Shown piece after piece: positions 9,345 through 20,247 of a DNA stretch of 39,889 bases. How positions within the stretch are numbered: the first letter of the stretch is position 1; every line of letters starts with the position of its first letter. The position numbers and the translations under genes are program-made. The notes below the pieces were generated by a model that was given only the letters and a program-made list of their open reading frames with translations, was not told the origin of the DNA and made no database searches. Source of the stretch: Halothermothrix sp. DTU029 (GTDB taxonomy: Bacteria > Bacillota > Halanaerobiia > Halanaerobiales > DTU029); contig LFRS01000026.1 of assembly GCA_001512435.1 (NCBI GenBank), positions 258 to 40,146 on the forward strand. Reading direction: 5' to 3'.

Positions 9345-11208
9345 TGCTATCACCACGGTATAATTCCAGTTTTGTTTCCAGTTCAAAGCAGATTGCACAA
9401 CCAGTACAGCCTGCCTGGCGGCAATCCTCTGTCAACCTCCCAGCCAGGGCTGCCTTATATTCCTCTTTTAAAAACTTTTTGCTGACACCCATATTGATAT
9501 GGTCCCAGGGCAGAATTTCCTCTAAATCCCTGGCCCGATGATAAGCAGCCATCTCCAGCTGATTCTCCCTGAAAGCAGCTTCCCAGATATCTATAGCAAA
9601 GGACTCACCCCAGCCATCAAACCTGGCCCCCTTCCGCCAGGCACTTTCCAGTACCCGGGCCAGACGACGGTCACCACGGGCAAAAACTCCTTCCAACAAA
9701 CTCAAATCCGGGTCATTCCAGCTAAAGGACAGGCCCTTGCCTCTTAGCTTATCTTTCAAATATTCCTGTTTTTCCTCTATTTCTTCTTTACTGCACATTT
9801 CTACCCACTGAAAGGGGGTAAAAGGCTTTGGCTTAAAGGTAGAAACACTTATATTTACCTGAATTTTTTTCCTGGACCTGGCGGATTTTTTCCGTACTTC
9901 TTCACCTATCTCCAGGACCTTTTTAGCCAGTTCAACAATACCGGCTATATCCTCCTGGTTTTCTGTAGGTAAACCGATCATGAAATAGAGTTTTATTGTA
10001 GACCAACCTTCTTCAAAGGCGGCCCTTACAGCATCATAGAGGTCTTCATCCTGTACACCCTTATTAATTACATCCCTTAATCTCTGGCTACCGGCTTCAG
10101 GAGCAAAGGTCAGGCCTGTTTTTCTGACCCTCTGGACCTCTCTGGCCAGGTTTACCGAAAAGCGATCCACCCGTAAGGAAGGTAAAGAAATACTGATTCT
10201 ATCCTCTTCATAACGCCTGGCCATGGTTTTGACCAGGTCAGCCACAGCACTATAATCCATAGTGCTTAAGGAGGTAAGAGACACTTCATCATAACCGGTA
10301 TTCTCCAAAATCTCATCAGCCAGTCTAATGATAGTCTCTTTACTACGCTCCCTGACCGGCCGGTAAGATATACCGGCAGCACAGAAACGACAACCCCTGG
10401 TACAACCCCGGGCAATCTCTATTACCGCCCGGTCATGAACTGTGTCCATATAGGGCATTATCATCTTTGTTGGGTAATAAGCCTGGTCCAGGTTTGATAC
10501 CACTTGCCGGCTTATCTTCTTTTTTACACCAGGATATTTTGGATTTATTGATTTTATCCGGCCCTCTTCATCATAGACAGGCTCATATAGTCCTGGTACA
10601 TATACTCCGGGAGTCTGGTTTAATTCCAGTAAAATCTCATCCTTTTTAAATTTCCTATCCTTTAATTCCTGATATTTTTTTACCAGGTCTACTATACCGT
10701 TTTCTGCTTCACCTATATAAAAAAGATCAAAAAAAGGTGCAATTGGTTCCGGGTTAAAAACAATAGACCCCCCACCTATAACCAGGGGATAAGTTTCATC
10801 CCTGTCCTTACTATAGAGGGGTAAGCCAGCCAGATCCAACATATTTATAATATTGGTATAGCTCATTTCATACTGGAGAGTAAAACCAAAAACATCAAAC
10901 TCAGTGATAGCTTTTTTGTTTTCCAGAGAAAATAAAGGAATACCTTCCTCCCGCAGCAAGGCTTCCATATCCAGCCAGGGAGCATAGGTTCTTTCACAGA
11001 TGATATCCTCTTCTTCATTCAAGAGATGGTACAGTAATTTTAAGCCCAGGTGAGACATCCCAATCTCATATAGATCAGGGAAGGCCAGGGCCACCTTAAT
11101 CTTATCTTCAGCCCATTCCTTTTTCACCATATTCCACTCATTACCTATATATCTAACCGGGTTTTTCACCTTATATAAAAGCTTATCTAACTTATCAGTT
11201 ACTTTCAT
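9334..11208 (-). CDS. TIGR03960-like B12-binding-domain radical SAM protein
   Basis: Radical SAM motif GCTRGCRFC, N-terminal B12-binding-like region, C-terminal CRQAGCTGCAIC cluster. Confidence 0.9.
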   Translation of the reverse strand: MKVTDKLDKLLYKVKNPVRYIGNEWNMVKKEWAEDKIKVALAFPDLYEIGMSHLGLKLLYHLLNEEEDIICERTYAPWLDMEALLREEGIPLFSLENKKAITEFDVFGFTLQYEMSYTNIINMLDLAGLPLYSKDRDETYPLVIGGGSIVFNPEPIAPFFDLFYIGEAENGIVDLVKKYQELKDRKFKKDEILLELNQTPGVYVPGLYEPVYDEEGRIKSINPKYPGVKKKISRQVVSNLDQAYYPTKMIMPYMDTVHDRAVIEIARGCTRGCRFCAAGISYRPVRERSKETIIRLADEILENTGYDEVSLTSLSTMDYSAVADLVKTMARRYEEDRISISLPSLRVDRFSVNLAREVQRVRKTGLTFAPEAGSQRLRDVINKGVQDEDLYDAVRAAFEEGWSTIKLYFMIGLPTENQEDIAGIVELAKKVLEIGEEVRKKSARSRKKIQVNISVSTFKPKPFTPFQWVEMCSKEEIEEKQEYLKDKLRGKGLSFSWNDPDLSLLEGVFARGDRRLARVLESAWRKGARFDGWGESFAIDIWEAAFRENQLEMAAYHRARDLEEILPWDHINMGVSKKFLKEEYKAALAGRLTEDCRQAGCTGCAICFELETKLELYRGDSNVN

Positions 11209-11231
11209 CTTTTCACCTCATATATTTCTAC

Positions 11232-12098
11232 CTATATTATATCCTTCATCAACAACTCCTTATCCTTCTGGCCAAAATAGGAGCTTAACAAACGTGATTC
11301 ACTTATAATTCCTATTATATTTGAATTTAAATCCAGAATATAAAAGAGACTATATTTGACCGGATTAAGATAATAAATAGCTTCTTTTACCGGGAGAGAA
11401 CCATCAACAACCTGGCCGGATAATTCTCTGATTTTCAGCCCCCTATTAAAGTCTTCCCTCCTGGATAGGTACTGTAGGATATAATAAAGTAATTGTTTTT
11501 CTTCTTTATTTATCATACCATAGATAAAGAAGAAAAAAAACAAAAACCAGAGATTAGCCTTGCCTAAAGACAAAACTATAATTCCCACTAAAATACCGCT
11601 AATGGCAAAATATTTTGATATTTTTATAGCCAGTTCATTACCCCTTTTTATACCTCTACTTCTTACCAGAAAAGCCCGGAGAACCCTTCCCCCATCCAGT
11701 GGTAAAGCCGGGATTAAATTCCCAGTACCAATTAGCAGATTATATTGCAATAGCAGCAATAAATAATGATTTGTTTTCAGTAAACCAGAATAAAGAAAAA
11801 GATAAAGCAAAAGGGCAAAAAAGAGATTGAAAACTGGCCCAGCCAGGGCAACCCTTATCTCCTGCCAGGGCTCCATTTCCAGTAAACCACTATATTCTGC
11901 CATACCACCAAAGGGAAAGATTTCAATCCTGCCCACCTTATAACCTGCAGAATAGGCCATAATTAGATGGGCAAATTCATGAATTATTACCAGCCCAAAG
12001 GCAACCAGGGCTTCAGCCATCATATCCAGTAAAAAGAAGAGGAAAAAAACTAATAAAAAAAGGGGGTTAACCTTGATTGTCAATCCCCAGAATTTCAT
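11232..12098 (-). CDS. Site-2 protease, M50 / SpoIVFB-like
   Basis: HEFAH zinc motif, ALPLDGGR second motif, multiple TM segments, C-terminal CBS-like region. Confidence 0.88.
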   Translation of the reverse strand: MKFWGLTIKVNPLFLLVFFLFFLLDMMAEALVAFGLVIIHEFAHLIMAYSAGYKVGRIEIFPFGGMAEYSGLLEMEPWQEIRVALAGPVFNLFFALLLYLFLYSGLLKTNHYLLLLLQYNLLIGTGNLIPALPLDGGRVLRAFLVRSRGIKRGNELAIKISKYFAISGILVGIIVLSLGKANLWFLFFFFFIYGMINKEEKQLLYYILQYLSRREDFNRGLKIRELSGQVVDGSLPVKEAIYYLNPVKYSLFYILDLNSNIIGIISESRLLSSYFGQKDKELLMKDII

Positions 12099-12150
12099 TT
12101 AACCCCTCCCCCTTATTAAAATATATTCCCAGGAGAGAGGCTTTTATACT

Positions 12151-13290
12151 TTAGAAAACTATTTTCTTTCGTCGGATATTAACATTAAGCACTAAACCTA
12201 TGGCAATTAAAGAGGTTATCATGGAACTGCCACCATAGCTAATAAAGGGTAAGGGTAGGCCGGTAATAGGCATCAGGCCCATGGTCATACCGATATTCTC
12301 CAGGATATGAAAGAAAAACATGGCAGCTATACCGGTAGCAAGGAGACGGCCATAATTATCCTTGGCCTCCCTGGCAACATTGATTATCTGCCAGAGTAAA
12401 ATAAAATATAGGATTATAACAATTAAAACACCAATAAAGCCAAACTCCTCGCCTATAACTGAAAAAATAAAATCCGTATGTTTTTCTGGCAAAAACCTTA
12501 ACTGATTCTGTGTACCGGCAAAGAGTCCTTTCCCAAATAGCCTGCCAGACCCAAGAGCAATTTTGGACTGAATAATATTATAGCCAATCCCGGTAGGGTC
12601 TATCCCTGGATTAATAAAAACAATCAGCCGGTTCAATTGATATTTCTTAAAAAATATCAAGGGTGTATCAAATAGGAGGTGGGAGGCAATTAGTAATACA
12701 ACTAAGGAAAACCCACCACCAAAAATAAGGGTCATAAAGCGGACATTGGCCCCACCAACAAATAACATGCCAATAAAGATAGTGATCATTACCAGGGAGG
12801 TTCCCAGGTCATTCTGCAGTATAATCAAAAGGGTCGGAACCAGGACATATAAAAAGGGTTTTATAAAACCTGTCAAGTATTTCAATTCCTCCCTTTTGCT
12901 GTCAATAACCTCTGCCAGGACCAGAATCATGGTTACCTTGGCCAGTTCAGAAGGTTGGAAATTAAAGCCACCCAGACTTATCCAGCCCGTTCTTCCTTTA
13001 GCTGTAGTACCTATAATCAGTATCATGCCCAGGACAGCGACAGTTGCAATATAGATAATCGTTGAATAATATTGAAAGATCCGATAATCAAAAAACTGGA
13101 TAATAGCAATTAGAATTATACCCAAAACAACCGATATCAGCTGTTTTTTTACTAATCTAATGCCTGTGGCACTCTCCTTATTCAATTCACCGGCACTACA
13201 AATAGATAGAATGCCTATTGCAATCAGCAATAAGGTCACTATAGGTATATACCAGTTTACATTTTTAATTAGTTTCCTGTTTAAGAACAT
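12151..13290 (-). CDS. rodA: Rod-shape SEDS glycosyltransferase RodA (FtsW/RodA/SpoVE)
   Basis: SEDS motifs (GGFNFQPSELAK, LPEKHTDFIFSVIGEEFGFIG, PLPFISYGGSSM); ATG 13290 preferred over TTG 13296. Confidence 0.93.
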   Translation of the reverse strand: MFLNRKLIKNVNWYIPIVTLLLIAIGILSICSAGELNKESATGIRLVKKQLISVVLGIILIAIIQFFDYRIFQYYSTIIYIATVAVLGMILIIGTTAKGRTGWISLGGFNFQPSELAKVTMILVLAEVIDSKREELKYLTGFIKPFLYVLVPTLLIILQNDLGTSLVMITIFIGMLFVGGANVRFMTLIFGGGFSLVVLLIASHLLFDTPLIFFKKYQLNRLIVFINPGIDPTGIGYNIIQSKIALGSGRLFGKGLFAGTQNQLRFLPEKHTDFIFSVIGEEFGFIGVLIVIILYFILLWQIINVAREAKDNYGRLLATGIAAMFFFHILENIGMTMGLMPITGLPLPFISYGGSSMITSLIAIGLVLNVNIRRKKIVF

Positions 13291-13300
13291 AATCAAAATC

Positions 13301-13534
13301 CTATTCAGAACGTTTTATGGGAAAATTAGCAACCAATGCAGTAATACCTTCACTTCTATTTACTGCCATCTTAATTTTACGGTCATCAACCTTTACATAC
13401 TTTGATAACACTTCCAGCATCTCTTGTTTTAATGAATCCATCTCTTCCGGGGATAGCTTGATCCGGTCATGGATCAGGATAAACTGTAAACGTTCCTTGG
13501 CAATATCCTTGCTAGATCCGGAATCACTTCTCAT
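13301..13534 (-). CDS. minE: Cell division topological specificity factor MinE (true start probably upstream, see findings)
   Basis: SSKDIAKERLQFILIHDRIKLSPEEMDSLKQEMLEVLSKYV is typical MinE; directly after minD. Confidence 0.92.
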   Translation of the reverse strand: MRSDSGSSKDIAKERLQFILIHDRIKLSPEEMDSLKQEMLEVLSKYVKVDDRKIKMAVNRSEGITALVANFPIKRSE

Positions 13535-13569
13535 AAATGATTTCAGGAAGTCGATCTTAATCCCCTCCT

Positions 13570-14367
13570 TCAGGATAATCCTACTATTCTTTTAAACTTC
13601 TTTAACAGGGTTTCTTTTTCCAGGTTCATTAAAGGTAATTCTTCTCCATTAATCCTTCTGGCAATATTTAAAAATGCTGTTCCAGCACGACTATTCCCAT
13701 TTCTAAGGACAACAGGTTCACCCCTATTAGTGGAAATAACGATATTCTCATCTTCTGGTACCACACCCAGTAAATTAATTGCCAGAATTTCAATCATATC
13801 ACTGATATCCATCATATCGCCTTTTTCAACCATATCCGGACGCAGCCTGTTTATAACCACCTCTGGATTTTTCAAGCCTTCTGTCTCCAACAAACCGATA
13901 ACCCGGTCCGCATCACGGACAGCAGATACCTCCGGGGTTGTAACAATAATTGCTAAATCAGCACCTGCAATGGCATTTTTAAAACCCTGTTCTATACCGG
14001 CAGGTGAATCTACCAGTACATAATCCATCTCTTCTTTTAAACGGTCAGTTAATTCCTTCATTTGATAAGGTGTAACTGCATTTTTGTCTCTGGTCTGTGC
14101 TGCAGGAAGTAAAAAGAGATTATGTTGTCTTTTATCCCTGATTAGAGCCTGCTCCAGACGACAATTTCCTTCTACAACATCAACTAAATCATATACTATT
14201 CTATTTTCCAGCCCCATAACCACATCTAAATTCCGTAGTCCTATATCAGCATCTATCAAACATACTCTTTTATCCATCATGGCCAGGGCTGTACCTATAT
14301 TTGCTGTTGTTGTAGTTTTTCCTACACCACCTTTACCAGAAGTGACAACAATAACCTTACCTGCCAT
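13570..14367 (-). CDS. minD: Septum site-determining protein MinD
   Basis: Deviant Walker A GKGGVGKTTTTANIG; C-terminal amphipathic helix LLKKFKRIVGLS. Confidence 0.97.
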   Translation of the reverse strand: MAGKVIVVTSGKGGVGKTTTTANIGTALAMMDKRVCLIDADIGLRNLDVVMGLENRIVYDLVDVVEGNCRLEQALIRDKRQHNLFLLPAAQTRDKNAVTPYQMKELTDRLKEEMDYVLVDSPAGIEQGFKNAIAGADLAIIVTTPEVSAVRDADRVIGLLETEGLKNPEVVINRLRPDMVEKGDMMDISDMIEILAINLLGVVPEDENIVISTNRGEPVVLRNGNSRAGTAFLNIARRINGEELPLMNLEKETLLKKFKRIVGLS

Positions 14368-14408
14368 ATAAGTTCCCCCTTTTATGTATAAAAAAATGTA
14401 TTACTAAA

Positions 14409-15011
14409 TCACCATAATTTCAAGGCTTCTACTATAATCATTCCGTCTTTTACATAAGCCCTTTCAGGAATTGATGCTCCTTCAGTATTTTTCTCATCCG
14501 GTGAACGGGAGATATAATTGCCGATTCTTAACTGGGTTGCCTGTAAACTTAGGGCAATAACCTGGGACTCATTGGAACCTGATGCACCGGCATGAACCAC
14601 ACCTCTAAGCTTCCCAACCACCAATATATCTCCTCCTGCTATAACCTCAGCTCCCGGATTAACATCTCCAATAATTACTATATTAGCAGGATATTTTATT
14701 CTCTGGCCAGACCTGATAGTCCTGTTTATTAAAATCGTATCCATGGTTCTGGGCCTGCTTTTTCTTTCCTGGCTGAGGAAATATAGTTGGCCAATATTTT
14801 TATAGCGAGATAAAATCTCAATAAGCTCCTTGATTTCATCAGCAGAAAGAATACGACCATTAGGGTTTATATACAGATCAACACCAGTAAAAAAATTATT
14901 AGCTTCAGCTGTATGTTTAATAAGGGCCTTTTTGATATTATCATAATCAATTTCTGGATTAAGATTAAGATAAACACCTTTACTTGTAACTCGAAACGAA
15001 ATAGCCTCCAT
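14409..15011 (-). CDS. minC: Septum site-determining protein MinC
   Basis: C-terminal beta-helix RSGQRIKYPANIVIIGDVNPGAEVIAGGDILVVGKLRGVVHAGA. Confidence 0.93.
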   Translation of the reverse strand: MEAISFRVTSKGVYLNLNPEIDYDNIKKALIKHTAEANNFFTGVDLYINPNGRILSADEIKELIEILSRYKNIGQLYFLSQERKSRPRTMDTILINRTIRSGQRIKYPANIVIIGDVNPGAEVIAGGDILVVGKLRGVVHAGASGSNESQVIALSLQATQLRIGNYISRSPDEKNTEGASIPERAYVKDGMIIVEALKLW

Positions 15012-15133
15012 ATAACTTCTCCTTTATCCCGAAGACATTTCTCCCACAAATACCTTCCCCTTAGCTTGCTTCAGACCAATTAAATCAAGAGAATACAAGT
15101 ATACTATTCGCTAGAAATACATAAAATCCTTCT

Positions 15134-16966
15134 TTATTCACTTCCCCCATCCCCTTGTAGGGAAAAATACTTTTCTATTACTCTGGCAGCAATCGGCAAG
15201 GTATAAGAGCTGGAATTACCTTCTTCCAGGAAAACCACTATGGCAATTTCTGGTTTATCTACAGGAGCAAAACCAGCAAACCAACCATGATTTGCCCCGG
15301 CTCCCGTCTGGGCTGTACCAGTTTTGCCAGCCACCTTAACTGGTAAATCCACAAAATGGCGGGAGGCTGTCCCATAGGAAGCATTAGTAGCTGCTACCAT
15401 TCCCTCCCTGAGTATTTCATAAGTGTTTTTTTTGAAAGGAACCTTATTAATAACTTCAGGTTTAAAATCTATAACTACTTCTCCATTGGCATCAATTATT
15501 TTATCTACCAGATGGGGCCTATACAAGGTACCCCCATTAGCAATAACAGAAACAAAATTTATCAACTGGATTGGTGTAACAGTGATTTTCTGGCCTATGG
15601 CTAAATGTACAGCATCACCGGGATACCAGATCTCACCCTGGGTTTTCAATTTCCATTCATTATCTGGAACCAGGCCTGCTTTTTCTCCTGGCAAATCAAT
15701 CCCTGTTAAACTGCCAAAACCATATTGCCTGGCTGTCCAGGCCATTTTCTCTCCCCTGTCTAATTTATATAATTCATGGCCCAGTTGATAGAAAACCACA
15801 TTATTGGAACGGGCAAAGGCCCTGATAAAATCTATCTCTCCCTCTCCCCAGCTTAACCAGTTACGGTACTCCCATTCACCAATGGTATATTTGCCATTTT
15901 TATCATAAAATTTGGTATCAGCTTTCACGCCAAGATTTTCTATGGCAGCAGTACCTGTCACCAACTTAAAGACAGAACCAGGATTCACCTGACTCATAAT
16001 TGGGCGATTAAACATTGGATTCAATGGATCATTATTTAAGGCAGCATACTCTTCATAAGTAATTCCACTGACAAACTTATTGGGGTCAAACTTGGGAACA
16101 CTGACCATAGCCAGGATCTTGCCATTATTGGGGTTCATAACTATACCCGCAGCCCCAGTGGGAGGAAATAATTCCGGTTCATCGGCAGCAATCTCCCGTA
16201 ATCTATAAAACTCTTCTTCCAGTATCTCCTCAAAATATTGCTGTAGTTCAAGATCAATATTAAGGATTAAATTATTACCGGCAATGGGTGGTTTAATGCT
16301 TAAGGTTTTTACCATCTGTCCACGACTATTAACTTCTATCTGTTCTATTCCATCATGGCCCCGCAAATACTGCTCATATTCCCTTTCCAGGCCTACTTTG
16401 CCTACAATATCACCACCACGATAATTATAGCCCTGTTCACTATAAGCCCTTAATTCACTTAAACTGATTTCCCCTACATAACCAAGGGTATGGGGGGCCA
16501 GATTTCCATAAACATAATCTCTTAAAGATGAACTTTCAACATAAACACCAGGTAGTTCATCTTTGTTTTCCCGTATAGCCACCATCATTTCCCTGGAAAT
16601 ATTTCTCCGCAGAAGAACAGCAGAAGAACTGTGGCCTTTGTTTTCATAATTGTTTTCTAATAGTTCCAGGTCCAGCCCGGTAATATTGGCCAGGCTTAAT
16701 AATAAATCCCCTACACTAATTTCTGGTGATACTTCATTTGGTAATAAATAAAGGTCATAGGCCTCCTTATTGGATACCAAAATATTTTCATTCCGATCCA
16801 GGATCTTCCCCCTGGGAGCACTGATAGGACGCTCTGAAAGGCGGTTTCCTTCAGACAATTCATAAAAATAATCACCCATGATTAATTGTAGTTGTCCTGC
16901 CCTTGCTGCCAGGATTAGAAGGGCCAGAGTAATAAGGATTTTAAAGACCTTTAAGCGCTCATTCAT
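15134..16966 (-). CDS. mrdA: Penicillin-binding protein 2 (class B transpeptidase)
   Basis: SVFK (SxxK), SNN, KTGTAQTG motifs, N-terminal TM; adjacent to mreBCD. Confidence 0.93.
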   Translation of the reverse strand: MNERLKVFKILITLALLILAARAGQLQLIMGDYFYELSEGNRLSERPISAPRGKILDRNENILVSNKEAYDLYLLPNEVSPEISVGDLLLSLANITGLDLELLENNYENKGHSSSAVLLRRNISREMMVAIRENKDELPGVYVESSSLRDYVYGNLAPHTLGYVGEISLSELRAYSEQGYNYRGGDIVGKVGLEREYEQYLRGHDGIEQIEVNSRGQMVKTLSIKPPIAGNNLILNIDLELQQYFEEILEEEFYRLREIAADEPELFPPTGAAGIVMNPNNGKILAMVSVPKFDPNKFVSGITYEEYAALNNDPLNPMFNRPIMSQVNPGSVFKLVTGTAAIENLGVKADTKFYDKNGKYTIGEWEYRNWLSWGEGEIDFIRAFARSNNVVFYQLGHELYKLDRGEKMAWTARQYGFGSLTGIDLPGEKAGLVPDNEWKLKTQGEIWYPGDAVHLAIGQKITVTPIQLINFVSVIANGGTLYRPHLVDKIIDANGEVVIDFKPEVINKVPFKKNTYEILREGMVAATNASYGTASRHFVDLPVKVAGKTGTAQTGAGANHGWFAGFAPVDKPEIAIVVFLEEGNSSSYTLPIAARVIEKYFSLQGDGGSE

Positions 16967-17459
16967 AAATATCTCCCCTGACCTGCCAGTATCTGTGGTA
17001 GAGATAATAGAGGAGTAAACTAATCAGGGCATTTAAGATAGCTGTAGGTAAGATTATTAGCTTCAGGGCCTGGAAATAATTCAGGCTAAATAACATGGTT
17101 TCCGACAAGAGAATAACCAGACTATCATGCAAAAAGGTCAGGAGAAAAATAATTACAGGTGGGAAAAAATATCTTTCTTTAAAATAGAGCCTCTCCAGAT
17201 AACCAGCTATACCACCTGATAGGGTCTTTACTACAATATATATCAGGGAACTACTACCCAGGAAAACCCCCTGAAATAATCCTGCCAAAAAGGCATAGGT
17301 CATTCCCTCATATACACCCCAATAGAGGCCAATAATTACAGCAGTAATCAGCAAAAAATCAGGCTTTACTCCTGCAAAAACCTGCTTAGCAGGAGGGAGC
17401 AGGATCTGAAGTATTAGAGCCAGAAGAAGTAAAACCAGGTTTACTATAAACTTTTTCAT
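16959..17459 (-). CDS. mreD: Rod shape-determining protein MreD
   Basis: Small polytopic protein between mreC and PBP2; ATG 17459 with AAGGAGG upstream; track start is TTG 17498. Confidence 0.88.
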   Translation of the reverse strand: MKKFIVNLVLLLLALILQILLPPAKQVFAGVKPDFLLITAVIIGLYWGVYEGMTYAFLAGLFQGVFLGSSSLIYIVVKTLSGGIAGYLERLYFKERYFFPPVIIFLLTFLHDSLVILLSETMLFSLNYFQALKLIILPTAILNALISLLLYYLYHRYWQVRGDIYE

Positions 17460-17494
17460 AATCTTTCCCTCCTTGACCAAAAAGCCTGATTCTC

Positions 17495-18340
17495 TCAAAA
17501 ACCAGTAATGACCAAAACCTCTTCAATTGTTTTCCTATTCATAAATAACTTTATTTCAGCCTTTTGAGAAAGGCCATAATTGTCAGTTTCTACACTGATT
17601 ACCTCACCAATAGGTATACCCCGGGGATAACTATCAGACAGGCCTGAAGTAACAATAAGGTCACCAACCTTGATATCCCCTTCCTCACTATGGGTATTCC
17701 AGGAAATGTTCTCCATCAGGTTTACCTCCGGTTTATTGACCTGGCCCTTAAGTAGGCCAATAGCTCTGGATTCCGGCCTGTCTACAATACCTCCCACTAT
17801 AAACTCAGGATCATTGCAGAGCAGAACCTGGGCTGTAGTAGCCCCAACATATTCTATCCTCCCAACCAGAGCACCATCATAAGTAATTACAGGCATACGC
17901 TCCTCAATACCATCCCGTGAACCGAGATTAATTAGCAAGCGATTATCCCAATTAGAGAGGTTATAGCCAATTACATGAGCCCCCAGGCTTTCAAAGGCTG
18001 CCTGTTCTTTAAAGGATAATAATTCCCGGAGACGGCGATTCTCCCTTTTATAATAATCATTCAGTAATAATTGAATCCTGTATTGGGAAACTTCTTTCCT
18101 TAATTGCTCATTAGCTTCAATAAGGTCATCAATATTCATGATCCCATTCCAGTAAGCCTTTACATAATTAAAAAAGTTACTAAGACTTTCTATTACAGGA
18201 GTAACAAGATTATAAAAACCCTTTTTCAACCAGGTAAAAAAGGATATTTCCCGATCTGTAAAACGGCTTAAACCAAGTTCTGCTAATATAATCAGGACCA
18301 GAATAATGATAATTATAGTTTTATGATCTATCCTCCTCAA
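17495..18340 (-). CDS. mreC: Rod shape-determining protein MreC
   Basis: N-terminal TM, coiled coil, beta domain (VIGYNLSNWDNRLLINLGSRDGI..., VTSGLSDSYPRGIPIGEV). Confidence 0.93.
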   Translation of the reverse strand: MRRIDHKTIIIIILVLIILAELGLSRFTDREISFFTWLKKGFYNLVTPVIESLSNFFNYVKAYWNGIMNIDDLIEANEQLRKEVSQYRIQLLLNDYYKRENRRLRELLSFKEQAAFESLGAHVIGYNLSNWDNRLLINLGSRDGIEERMPVITYDGALVGRIEYVGATTAQVLLCNDPEFIVGGIVDRPESRAIGLLKGQVNKPEVNLMENISWNTHSEEGDIKVGDLIVTSGLSDSYPRGIPIGEVISVETDNYGLSQKAEIKLFMNRKTIEEVLVITGF

Positions 18341-18369
18341 AACATCACCACCTGAGCAAATTTCATAAA

Positions 18370-19437
<1,068 letters not shown>

Positions 19438-19502
19438 CTAAAACTATTATTTTAACTGGCATCAACTAAACCCGGTATAATTTTTTGTTTTTAGCTCCTT
19501 TT

Positions 19503-20198
19503 TCAGATCAATCCTCTCTCTCTCATGCTGACATAAATACCATCACCAATAATCACATGATCCAGGACATCTATCCCCATTACTTCCCCTGCTTCCAATA
19601 GTTTTTTGGTTATATTAATATCTTCACGACTGGGTTCAGGAATGCCACTGGGATGATTATGTACCAGGATCATGGCTGCGGCACTGCGTTTGATCGCTTC
19701 CTTAAATACTTCCCGGGGATGAACAATGGAACTGGATAGGCCCCCTTTACTAATAAGGGGTATAGCTATAACCTGATTTTTTATGTCCAGAAGGACTACT
19801 TTAAATACCTCCTGGGTCAGGTAGCGTAACTCTGGCATTAAAAGCTGAACAACATCCCCTGGAGTGCGAATCAAATCCCTTTCTTCCCTTTCCAGAGATG
19901 CCAATCTTTTACCCAATTCCACTACTGCTTTAATCTGGGCTGCCTTTGTATCTCCAATTCCTTTTAGCTCTTTTAGTTCATTAATGGATAAATAATTTAG
20001 AGCCTTTAAACCGCCAAATTTGTTGATAAGGTCCTGTGACAATTCTACGGCAGTTCTCCTGTCATTACCTACTCTGATTATTAAAGCCAGTAATTCTGCA
20101 TCAGTTAACCTTTCTGCTCCATATTTGATAAGCTTTTCACGGGGGCGTTCATCTGCAGGCATCTCTTTGATAGTAAACCTATAATCAACAGAGCCCAT
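19503..20198 (-). CDS. radC: RadC/JAB-domain DNA repair-family protein
   Basis: MPADERPREKLIKYGAERLTDAELLALIIRVG... HNHPSGIPEPSREDINITKKL (JAMM motif). Confidence 0.95.
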   Translation of the reverse strand: MGSVDYRFTIKEMPADERPREKLIKYGAERLTDAELLALIIRVGNDRRTAVELSQDLINKFGGLKALNYLSINELKELKGIGDTKAAQIKAVVELGKRLASLEREERDLIRTPGDVVQLLMPELRYLTQEVFKVVLLDIKNQVIAIPLISKGGLSSSIVHPREVFKEAIKRSAAAMILVHNHPSGIPEPSREDINITKKLLEAGEVMGIDVLDHVIIGDGIYVSMRERGLI

Positions 20199-20247
20199 AA
20201 ACTATCTCCCCACTTTTCTTTATAGAGCATATTTATATGAAAACTTT

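Noticed and set aside
6523-9747. Numerous plus-strand ORFs of 60-111 aa across nagA, rng and the TIGR genes
   Set aside because: All lie opposite strong minus-strand CDSs and have composition typical of antisense frames (Ser/Ile/Leu-rich).
14867-15049. Minus-strand 60-aa ORF overlapping the minC start
   Set aside because: Alternative frame of minC; low-complexity Ile/Leu/Lys translation with no support.
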